DNA from: Propionibacteriales bacterium
Lineage (GTDB): Bacteria; Actinomycetota; Actinomycetes; Propionibacteriales; Nocardioidaceae
Length of the DNA stretch: 64,000 bases
Direction: 5' to 3'
Assembly (NCBI GenBank): GCA_026392465.1
Contig: JAPLCA010000026.1
Span: forward strand, 1-64,000
The notes beneath the pieces were generated by a model, which saw nothing but the letters and a program-made list of their open reading frames with translations, did no database searches and was not told the DNA's origin. A program made the position numbers and the translations under genes. Within the stretch, counting starts at the first letter, position 1, and each line of letters starts with the position of its first letter. Below, piece after piece: positions 27,612 to 38,200 of the stretch.

Positions 27612-28604
27612 ATGAGCGATCTCCTCGACCATCTCGTCGCGCGCGCCGCCGCCCACGGCGGGTTCCTGCTGGCCCGTCACCTCCGTGACCTCGGCGTGGA
27701 CAAGAACCGCACCACCGCCCTGCTCACGCTGGGCGTCCTGGTGAAGATCAGGTACGGCGCCTACGCCGTCGCGGCCGAGTGGGAGAAGCTCGACGTCGTC
27801 ACCCGGCACGCCGTCGTCACGCGCTCCGTCCTGGCGCGCGTCGATGACGGAGCAGTCGCGTCGCACCAGTCCGCCGCTGCACTCCACGGCCTCGACCTCT
27901 GGGACGTCGACCTGTCGGAGGTGCACCTCACGCGCCTCGACGGGCGGACGGGACGACACCGGGCCGGAGTGGTCTGGCACGAGCCGACGATCACGGTCGA
28001 CGACGTGGTCGACGTCGACGGCTACCGTTGCACCTCGCCGGTCCGTGCGGCCCTCGAGACGACGAGCCTGCACGGCGTCGAGCAAGGGGTCGTCGCGCTC
28101 AGCAACGCACTGCGGCGCACCGGTATGGATGCCGACGAGGTGGACGCGCACGTCGCCCGCTTCCGCTCCTGGGCCAACGCGGACGCTGTCCGCCGCGCCG
28201 TCCAGCTCGCCGACGCACGGTTCGAGAGCGTCGGCGAGTCGCGGTCCTTCGTGATGTTCTGGCGCCATGGCGTGGACCTCCCCGAGCCGCAGGTCGTCAT
28301 CGTTGACCTCATGGGGCGGACGGTCGGACGCGTCGACTTCCTGTGGACCCTCGACCGTCATGTCGGTGAGTTCGACGGCCTCGTCAAGTACGGGCGGCTC
28401 AACCCGGATCCGTCCGATCCCGGGCGGACCATCGTGCAGGAGAAGATCCGCGAGGACCTTGTCCGCGACGCTCGTAACGGCGTGTCGCGGTGGGGGTGGG
28501 TCGACCTCTCCCCGGTGAGACAAGCCACGACGTGCGCCCGGATCGAGGCCGCACGGGCGCGTTCGCGGAGGTTGTACGTCGAGGTCGCGCGCCCCTGGGG
28601 CTGA
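27612..28604 (+). CDS. DUF559/PD-(D/E)xK-like protein with AbiEi-type N-terminus
   Basis: The 330-residue protein has an N-terminal region like AbiEi antitoxin winged-helix domains (LARHLRDLGVDKNRTTALL, then VKIRYGAYAV). The C-terminal region has a possible restriction-nuclease-like core: GRVDFLW followed by GEFDGLVKYG, i.e. an Asp and then E-x-D-x4-K. Proteins of this kind are common, multicopy and poorly understood in actinobacteria. It lies alone inside a cassette bounded by 90-bp inverted repeats, with no partner toxin gene. Function unproven; a defence or mobile-element role is inference. Confidence 0.65.
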   Translation: MSDLLDHLVARAAAHGGFLLARHLRDLGVDKNRTTALLTLGVLVKIRYGAYAVAAEWEKLDVVTRHAVVTRSVLARVDDGAVASHQSAAALHGLDLWDVDLSEVHLTRLDGRTGRHRAGVVWHEPTITVDDVVDVDGYRCTSPVRAALETTSLHGVEQGVVALSNALRRTGMDADEVDAHVARFRSWANADAVRRAVQLADARFESVGESRSFVMFWRHGVDLPEPQVVIVDLMGRTVGRVDFLWTLDRHVGEFDGLVKYGRLNPDPSDPGRTIVQEKIREDLVRDARNGVSRWGWVDLSPVRQATTCARIEAARARSRRLYVEVARPWG

Positions 28605-28618
28605 GACGTCGCGGCATC

Positions 28619-28708
28619 TCCCCCACCCAGAGGGTTCGTCCCCATCCAACGCTGATGTGGGGAGTCACCCTTTGGGTGGGGCCCAACCCAAAGGGTGAGC
28701 GGGGGTCA
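28619..28708. repeat. Right 90-bp inverted repeat of the cassette
   Basis: The mirror of 27406-27495: it carries the near-perfect 32-bp palindrome at 28666-28697 (one mismatch) and ends with the TGA of acpS in the same TGACCCCC context. It lies 14 bp after the nuclease-like gene. Confidence 0.78.
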
Positions 28709-29227
28709 GTGGGTGAGGAGGACGTAGGCAAGGGCGTGGTCGGTGTCGTGGGTCAGGCTCAGGTGCGACCGGACGTCGGGGAGGTGGCGGGCGACGGCGC
28801 CGAGCAGGCGCAGGCGGGGGCGGCCCCAGGCGTCGCACACCACCTCCACCTGCCGCAGTGCCTCGTCGCCCATCACCGGCGGCTCGCCGAAGAGCGACGC
28901 CGACCACGCCGTCACCAGCGCCTCCTTCGCCGCCCACCGGACGGCCAGGTGGCGCCCCGGGCCACCACCGTGCCCGGCTGCACGGTCGGCCGCGTCACGA
29001 CGCTCACCCGGCGTGAACACGCCCGCGAACCGCGACCCCGCCAGCTCCAGCTGCTCCGCGAACGACGGCACGTGCACGAGGTCGACCCCCACACCGATCA
29101 CGCCGGCCCCCAGCACGTCGGCCCCCAGCACGTCGACCCTCGGGGCGACGGCGTCCGCCGCCCCCAGGCCGGCCTGCTCGAGCGGGCCCGCCCCGGCGCC
29201 CGCAGCGCCGGACGGATCCGACGTCAC
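28706..29227 (-). CDS. acpS: Holo-[acyl-carrier-protein] synthase
   Basis: The 173-residue AcpS transfers phosphopantetheine from CoA to the ACP domain of FAS-I. The Mg-binding GVGVDLVHVPSF (about 46) and RWAAKEALVTAW (WxxKEA, about 98) are present. It is about 45 residues longer than usual because of a Gly/Ala/Val-rich N-terminal extension. GTG at 29227 overlaps the fas stop by 4 bp; GTG 29233 is an alternative. The fas-acpS pair is the standard arrangement in FAS-I actinobacteria. Confidence 0.92.
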   Translation of the reverse strand: MTSDPSGAAGAGAGPLEQAGLGAADAVAPRVDVLGADVLGAGVIGVGVDLVHVPSFAEQLELAGSRFAGVFTPGERRDAADRAAGHGGGPGRHLAVRWAAKEALVTAWSASLFGEPPVMGDEALRQVEVVCDAWGRPRLRLLGAVARHLPDVRSHLSLTHDTDHALAYVLLTH

Positions 29228-32200
29228 GAGCACGACGGCCCCACGTAGACGCCGTCGGCGCCGAGGCGCGCCTGCGGGTCGAGCAGCACCGACGCCTCGC
29301 GACCGCGGACGCCGTCCGTGCCGAGGCGACGTCCCGACGGACGCTCGTACGCCGCCGCCGAGCCGACCATCACCTGGGCCAGGCGCATCCGGCCCGCCAC
29401 GGCACGCTCCCGTGCCCGCGCCCGGTACGCCTCGCGCTCACCCTCGGGCAGCGCCTGCACGAACGCCTCCGGGTGGGCCAGCGCGATCAGGCCGGCCACG
29501 TGCCCGAAGCCGAGGCTCGTCACCAGACCCGCCTTGAGCGTCGCTCCGGCGAGCGGCTCGCGCAGCCACACCAGGTGCTCGTGCTCGGCCAGGACGTCGT
29601 CGACGCAGTCGAGGCTGCGGTTCGGCGGCAGCACGCCGCTCGTGAGGACCTGCGTGAGGCCGATCAGCTGGAACGCCGCCGCGCCGCCCTTCGCGTGCCC
29701 GGTCAGCGTCTTCTGCGACACGACGAACAGCGGGTTGCCGGCGCTGCGCCCGATCGCCGCCGCGAGCCGCTCGTGCAGCTCGGACTCGTTCGGGTCGTTC
29801 GCGGCCGTCGACGTGTCGTGCTTGCTGACGACGCCCACGTCGTCGGCGTCGAGTCCGAGCGCCGCGAGCGAGCGGGCCAGCTGCGACTCGCGTCCGCCGA
29901 TGCCCGCCGCCAGCGCGCCGATGCCGGGCGCCGGGATCGACGTGTGCACACCGTCCGCGAACGACCCGGCGTAGGCCACGACAGCATGCACCGGCAGCCC
30001 CATCCGGGCCGCCACGTCACCTCGGGCGAGCAGGAGCGTGCCGCCGCCCTGCGACTCCACGAACCCACCACGCCGACGGTCGTTGGCCCGGCTGACCCGC
30101 CGCGGGTCGATCCCCTGCGCGAGCATCGCGCCGGAGTCGGCCGTCGCGGACATGTCGGCGAAGCCGATGATGCCCTCGGTGCTGAGGTCGTCGAACCCGC
30201 CGGCCACCACGAACTCGGCCTTCCCGACACGGATCTTGTCGACCCCCTCCTCGACGGAGACGGCCGTGGTCGCGCACGCGGCGACCGGGTGGATCATCGC
30301 GCCGTAGCTGCCCACGTACGACTGCACCACGTGCGCGGCGATGACGTTGGGCAGCGCCTCCTGGAGGATGTCGTTCGGGTTGCTCTCCCCCAGCAGCGTG
30401 TTGATGTACAGCGCGTGCATGGAGGCCATGCCGCCCATGCCGGTGCCCTGCGTGTTCGCGACGAACGCCGGGTGCACCCAGCGCATCAGCTCCGCCGGCG
30501 TGAACCCGCTCGACAGGAACGCGTCGACGGTGCACACGAGGTTCCAGATCGCCACGCGGTCGATGCTCTCGAGCATCTCGGCCGGCACGCCCCAGACGGC
30601 CGGGTCGAACCCGGTCGGGACCTGCCCGCCGATGGTGCGCGTGAGCTCCATCCGGCGCGGCACGCGGATCTCGGTGCCGGCCTTGCGGGTCACCGTCCAC
30701 TCGCCGTCCTGCGACGCGGTGATCGTCGTGCGCTCGGGGTCGGCGGCGTGCATGGCGCGCGCCTCGGCCTCGCTGCCGACGGCGAACGTCAGGTCCTGCT
30801 CGAGGAACACCGACGTCAGGAGCGGCGCGCTGTTGTCGACCATCGAGCCGTCGTCGCCGTACGTGCGGATGCCGCAGCGCTCGACGACGGTGTCGTGGTA
30901 GCGCTCGTGCACGTCGGCCTCGTCGACCGCCTCGTTCGTCTCGACGTCGTACCAGCCCTGGTTCGCCTCGTCCCACGCCAGCAGGCCGGTGTTCCACGCC
31001 AGCTCGAGCACGCCGGCCGCGGACAGCTCGTCGTGCACCTCCATCTCGAAGCGGGTGCGCGCCGAGCCGTACGGGCCGAGCTCGCCGGTTCCGACGACGA
31101 CCACGAGGTCCTCGGGACGCGCCGACACGTCGCCCCACGCGGGGGCAGCGATGTCGGGCAGCTGCGCGGGCGACGGCGCGAGGGCCGCGACCGTCGCGGT
31201 CGTGTCCTCGACGTCGGCAGCCGGCCGCTCCAGGTTCTCGGCGAGCGCGCGCAGGTCGAGGTCGGCCTCGCCGAGGCCGCCGGTCAGGTCGAGCTCGACC
31301 GGGGCGACGGCGGCCTGCTCGCGCACGGCCGGGGTGCAGCCCTGCTCGAGCAGCGCGGACGCCATCTCCTCGGGGCTCCAGGTCCGGACTCCCGCCGCCT
31401 CGACGGCCTGCACGAGCGGGTCGTTGCCACCCATGAGCCCCGTGCCGCGGACCCAGCCGATGACGGCGTGGGTGAGCGTCACGCGCTCGGACCAGCTCTT
31501 CTCGGCCCCCCACTTCGTGACGACGGCGTCGAGCGCGGCCTTGGCCTCGCCGTACGCGCCGTCGCCGCCGAACATGCCGCGGTTGGGCGAGCCCGGGAGC
31601 AGCACGTGCAGGCGCGAGGCGAGGTCGTGGTCGCGTCCGGTCGTGGCGAGGGCACCGACGAGGCGCTCCACCGACCACAGCAGGATGCGGGCCTCGACCT
31701 CGGTGCGACTGCCCGCGTCGGACAGGTCGCCCATGACGCGTCCGGCTGCGAACGGCACGAGCATCGTCGGCACGAGCGCCGGCTTGGCGACGTGCTTGGT
31801 GCTGCCGACCGTGCGGGACTGCTCGGCGACCACCCACGACGCGAGCGCATCGACGTCGGCGAACGACGCCATGTTGGCGGGGACCACCCAGAGGCGGGCG
31901 CCGGCGCGGGCGTGCGAGCGGTAGAGCTCGCGGAAGAAGCCGACCTTGCGGCTGTCGAGGCCGGACGTGGTGGCGACGACCGTCGCGCCACCGGCAAGCA
32001 GCTCACCCACCACCGACGCGGCGATGGAGCCGCGGCTGGCGCCGGTGACGAGCGCGACCTCGTCGGCCCAGGTGCCCGGGGTCGTGTCGAGCGCGAGCTC
32101 GGCCACCTGCCCCAGACGGGCCTCCAGGCCTGCGTCGTCGGTGCGTCCGGCCCACCAGCGGGCCTGGGTCGCGACGACCTCTCCCGCACCCGCGAACCGG

Positions 32201-35200
32201 CTGGGCTCGACGTCGACCTGGCCGAGCGCGAGTCGCGCGAGGTCCTCACGGGCGCTCGCCCACCGGTCGTCGAGCAGCACCGCCCGACGCTCGTCGAACG
32301 CAGGCGCGACGGCGTCGACCCAGTCGGAGCCGAGCTCGGCGTCCACCCGGGCAAGCACACGCCGGACGTCCTCGTCGTCCTCCGTCATGGGCACCTCGGC
32401 CGACAGGCCGAGGCGGGCCAGGAGGTGACGAGCCGTGCTCGCCAGCACGCCGTCGGGGCCGGTGATGTCGCCGGTGATCTCCGCCAGCGCGGCCGCGTCG
32501 ACGGTGGCGTCGGAGCCGCCGGCGGCCGGCAGCGCGACGGTCACGCCGTGGCGCGCGGCCACGGCCTGCACCGCCGCGTCGACGGCCGCGTCGACCTCGG
32601 CGCCGTTGGTCGGCGTGGTGACGGTGGCGAGGTCGCCACCGCGCACGCTCGCACCCTCGCGGGTGGAGAGCGCCAGCTCGGCCAGCACGTGGCTGGCCCA
32701 GCCGGGGCCGAGCTGCCAGACGTCGCTCACGCGGTCGGCCACGGACGACTGCTTGCGCCCCGTCGGGCCGAGCGCCTTCTTGAGGTGGTCGGCGAACGTC
32801 GCCGAGAGCACGGGACCGAACGGCTTGTAGCCGCGGGCCAGGCCCTTGACCTGCGCCGACAGCGTGGGCACGTCGGCGTCGGCCGCACCGTCGATCGCGC
32901 CCAGCGACAGCTCCCCGCCGAGGTCGACCAGCAGCTGGTTGCGGCGTGACGACGCACCGTCGCACAGCGACTCGATGGAGTCGGCCGCACCGATCTGCTC
33001 GGGGCGCAGCTTCGTCCACCACGCGATGAGCGTGCGGGTGCCGTCGGCGGCGTCGAACGTCAGGTCCGCGGGCCTCGGACCTCCGGAGGAGGCGGGTGCG
33101 GCCGTCGGGGTGGTCGTCGCAGGAGTGGGCGCGGCCTCGGCGGCCGGGCGCTCCTCGACGACGTCGTCCTCGACCGGGGTCGGGTCCTCGTCGGTGGCGA
33201 AGACGGCAGCCGCGTCGCGCTCGATGTTCGCGACGTCGACGCCGCGGGCGCCGAGCGTCGACTGCACGGCCGGGAGCTTGAGCGTCGAGGAGGCGAGGTT
33301 GGCGACCGTCGGCGACTGTCCCACCCCGATCTCCACGAACCGCTCGACCCCGAGGCCACCGTTCTCGACGCTCGCGAACATCAGGTCCTGCGTCTCGATC
33401 CAGCGCACCGGGCTGGCGAACTGCCAGGCCAGCAGCTCGATCAGCAGCGTCCGGCACAGCGCCTGCGGCCGCGCGGCCCAGGCGGCGAAGTCGGAGAGCA
33501 CCTCGTCGAGCGGAGAGGCGCCGACCAGGTCGGCGACCTCCCGGATGAAGTCCTCCGCGAGCGAGAACGGCCGCGGCACCAGGTTCGGCACGTAGCGGCC
33601 CTCGAGGATCGACGGGTCGATCTCGGCGGGCAGCAGCTCCTCGAGTCGCGCGCGGAAGTCGGGCACGCCGCCGTGCAGCACCCGCGAGTGGAACGGCACG
33701 TCGATGCCGGGCACGAGGATGAACGCGGCCTTGCCGCCGAAGCGTGCGCGACGCTCGGCGATGTCGGCCTCGAGGACCTCCAGGCCCTTCACCGTGCCGG
33801 CGATCGCGTACTGCGAGCCGCGCAGGTTGTAGTTGACGATCTGCAGGAACTCGCCGCTGCGCTCGGCCACGCCGTCGACGTAGGCCGTGACCTCGTCGTC
33901 GGCCAGGCCGATCTGGGACGGCCGGATGGCGGCGAGGCGGTAGTCGCTGCGGCCCTGCTCGTCGCGCGGGACGAGCGTGTGCATGACGGAGCCACGCTGG
34001 AACACGACCTCGACGACGGCCTCGAGCGGGATGACGCCCGAGACGGCCGCGAGCGCGTTGTACTCGCCGACCGAGTGGCCGGCGAGCACGGAGCCCTCGA
34101 CGAACGCGCCCGACTCGCGCAGCTCGGCCATCTGCGCGGCGCCGAGCACCGCCATGGCCACCTGCGTGAACTGGGTCAGGAACAGCACGCCGTCGGGGTG
34201 CTTGTGGGTCGTGCCGTGCGCGACGAGGACCGTCGGGTTGTCGCGCACGACGGTGAGGATCGAGAACCCGAGCGCGCTGCGGGTGTGCGCGTCGGCGCGG
34301 TCCCAGACGGCACGCGCGGCCTTCGAGCGCTGGTAGCCGGCCATGCCCATGCCCGCGTGCTGGATGCCCTGGCCCGGGAAGGCGTAGGCGGTCCGCGGTG
34401 CGCGCAGCCGCGCGGTGGCGGCCATGACGAGCTCCCCGCCTGCCCGGCAGGTGACCTCGACGACCTCGTCACCCTCGACGAGCGCCGTGCGCTCGGCCTT
34501 CACGGAGACCTCGGCTCCGGGTGCGAGCGGGCTGAGCCAGCGCGTGGTCCACCCGAGCAGCGTGCGACCGGTGCCCTCGACGACGACGCGCTGCGCGGCG
34601 GCCGAGAGCCACATGCCGTGCGCGATCGGCTCGCCGAGCCCCGCGAGACGGGCGGCGGCCATGCTGGTGTGGATCGGGTTGTGGTCGCCCGAGACCGCGG
34701 CGAACGCACGGAGGTCGGCGGGAGCGGTCACGGTGCCCTCGGCGCGCGTGCGACGCGGGGTCGGGTGCACCTCCGCGTCGTCCAGACGTCCGCCGGCGCG
34801 CACGGGCTCACCCGCGTCGGCCGTGCCGGGACGACCGCGCACGCAGAAGCGCTCGACCAGGCTCGCGACGGAGACGTCGCCCTGACGGACGTCGACGTCG
34901 ACCGTGACGACGCGTCCGAGGTCGGTGGCCTCCACCGAGCGCAGCGAGGCGCCGACGGCGAGGTCGGCACCGTCGGTCGGCGCGGTCTCGACGTCGACCG
35001 CGTGGTCGAGGTGGACGAGGTCGAGCATGCCCTCCACGACCGGCTCCCCCGACGCTGCGCGTGCTGCACCGACGACGGCGAAGACCGCCGGCCAGGCGAG
35101 CCCGACGAGCGCGTCGGGGACGAAGTCGGTGGTGGTGCCGGCGGTGACGCCGGCGTGGTCGGCCACGACGTCGTCGCTCCAGGACGCGACGAGCTCGGCG

Positions 35201-38200
35201 GCGTCGTCCGACACGGTGGGCAGCGAGCCGCCCGCCGCGGCGCTCAGGAGGTCGAGCATCGCCGCGGCAGCCGTCGAGACCGGCACGACGGGTGCGGCGC
35301 CGGTCGCGACCGCGTCCGTCACGTCGAAGGCCAGGGTCAGCACGCGTCCCGCACGGTCGAGCGGGACCGTCAGCTCGGCCGAGCCGCCCGCCCCGGTCAG
35401 CACGGCGCCGGTCTCGGGGTGCTCAGCGCGCTCGGGCGCCACGATGACCCAGCCGCTCGACGTCGAGGCGGGCGCGCCGAGCCGGTGGACGGGGTTGCGG
35501 ACCGTGCGGCCCGACCAGACGGCGTCCGGCGCCGCCAGCACGAGCGAGACGGCACCCTCGGCGCCCTCCGCCCGACGCAGGCCGACGACCTCGCGCGGTG
35601 CGGCACCGGCGGCGAGCACGGCGTCGACCGTCGCGTCCTCGAAGCGGCGCAGCAGGTCGCCCACGGGCTCGTCGACGCGCGTGATGCCGGCGACCGAGAC
35701 GGTGCCGGGGATGACGCACACCTGGTCGGCGCCGAAGCGCGGGTCGTGGGCCTGCCACAGCGAGTCCGAGCGCCACCAGCGACGCACGTCGGCGTCGACC
35801 ACGGGCACGAACGGCACGGGCTTGCCGGATCGGCGGCAGACCTGCACGAAGAACGGGACGTCGGCCGGGTGCAGCACGACGTCGTCGGCGGCCGGGTAGG
35901 TCTCCCGCAGCGTCGCGAGGGCGACGGCCGCGTCCTCGACGTCGGCCGGGGCGGCGAAGAGCGTGGCGACGTCGCCGTGGTCCTCGGGCGCCAGACGCGC
36001 CTCGGCGCGCTGCAGCATGGCGTGGAAGCGGTCGCGCAGGGTCACGTCGAGCCAGCCCCTCCGCCGCCCACGGCCCGGCACCCCCGCCGGGGCCGAGCCA
36101 CCGTCCTCGTCGATCCCCGTGGGGGCGACCCGGTCGGTGGTGAGCGCCGCGAAGCGGTCGAGCCACGTGCCGTACGTCATCATGGCGACGTCGCCGAAGT
36201 ACGGCTTGGCGGTGCGGTCGAGCGCCTCGACGATCTCGTCACGGCGGGCCGCGACGGCCTCGGCGTCACCGGCCACCTCGTCGAGCAGGCGGCCGGTGCG
36301 CGAGGCGGTGTTGTCGATCTCGTGGATGTCGGCGCCGAGCTGGCTGCGGCCCGAGGCCATGCCGCCGGACGCGTGGCCCGCTCCGACCCAGTCGGGGGTG
36401 CCGGGGGTGTCGACGAGCAGCCGCTTGACCTCGGGCGCCGTGGTGGCCTCGAGCGTCGCCATGGCTGCCGTGCCGACGAGCACGCCGTCGAGCGGCATCA
36501 CCGGGTGGCCGTGGGCACGGGCCCACTCGCCGGTCAGGTAGGCGGCGGCGACCTCGGGGGTCCCGATGCCTCCGCCGACGCACACCACCACGTTGTCGTG
36601 CGCGCGCAGCTGGGCGTAGGTGGCGACGAGCAGGTCGTCCAGGTCCTCCCACGAGTGGTGCCCACCGGCCTTGCCGCCCTCGATCTGGATCATCACGGGA
36701 CGCGGCGCGACCTGCTCCGCGATGGCCAGCACCTGACGGATCTGCGCGACGGTGCCCGGCTTGAACGCGACGTGCTGGACCCCCACCTCCGAGAGCTCCT
36801 CGACGAGCGCGACGGCCTCGTCGAGCTCGGGGACGCCCGCGGTGACGACCACGCCGTCGACCGGCGTCCCGGCTGCGCGGGCCTTCTGCACCAGGCGCTG
36901 ACCGCCGAGCTGCAGCTTCCAGAGGTACGGGTCGAGGAAGAGGGAGTTGAACTGGAACGTGCGGCCCTCGTCGAGCAGCTCGCGCAGCTCGGCCATGCGG
37001 TCGGCGAAGATCGGCTCGCTGACCTGCCCGCCACCGGCCAGCTCGGCCCAGAAGCCGGCGTTCGCGGCAGCGGCGACGATCTTCGCGTCGACGGTCGTGG
37101 GCGTCATGCCCGCGAGCAGGACGGGCGAGAGACCCGTGAGACGCGTGAACGCCGTCTCGACGCGCAGCGAGCCGTCGGGCAGCTGGGCGGCCGTGGGGGC
37201 GTAGGAGCTCCAGGGACGGCTGCGGCGCGGCGCGGCGCCCGGGACGGTGAGCTCTCGGTGGCCGCGGCGGGTCGCGACGGACACGACACCGGCGCCCCGG
37301 ACCTTGGCCTCGGCGGCGCTGAGTCGCGCCGCGAGGTCGCCGGGGCCGACGTCGAGCAGCCACTCGGCGCCGGCGTCGAGGACGCGCTCGACCTCCGCCA
37401 CCCAGTCGACCGGGTCGACGATCGCGCGGCGCGTGAGCCGACGAGCCTGCTCGGCGTCGAGGCCGCAGGCGTCGGCCCACGTCGCGGCGAGGTCGGCGGC
37501 GGCGTCGAGGTCGGGGTGGTGGAAGGCGAGCTGGGCGGCGACCGGCTCGACGACGGGTGCGAAGGCGGCACCCCCGGTGACCTTGCGCGACCGCTCGTCC
37601 TTCTCCGCGGCCGCGGCCTGCTCGAGCAGGTCGACGGCGCGCCGCAGGCCCTCCTGCGGCCCGGACAGCACGACGGCGCGGCGACCGTTGCGCAGCCGGG
37701 TGACGACGCCGGCCGAGGCGGGCAGCGGGGCCAGCGCCGCGGCGACCCGTTCGGGGCTCTCCCCCGACACGCTGAGCATCGTGGCGCCGAGCAGGCCACG
37801 GCGACGGCCGACGACCTGCGCGGCGGCACCCGCCAGGCGCGCGTGGGCGTAGAGGTCGGCCGGGTCCGCCCCTGCCAGCGCCTCGACCACGTACGCGCCC
37901 TGGGAGTGCCCGGCGCAGGCGACCGGCGGCGTCGCGACGACGTCCAGCCCCTGGCGCTGCAGGGCGGCGAGACCGGCCAGCTGCGTCAGCAGGATGCCGG
38001 GGACCGAGACCGCAGGGGCCTGGAGCGTCGCTGCGTCAGGCACCTCAGGGGCGTCGTCGTCCTCGGCCGACTCGCCGACGGCGAGGGCGTCGAGCCACGC
38101 GAGAGGTGCGACCTCGACCCCGGTGCGCAGCAGCTCGGTGGCGACGGGTGCGAGACGCTGCTCGGCCCGCGCGACGACACCGGCGACGTCGGACTCGAGG

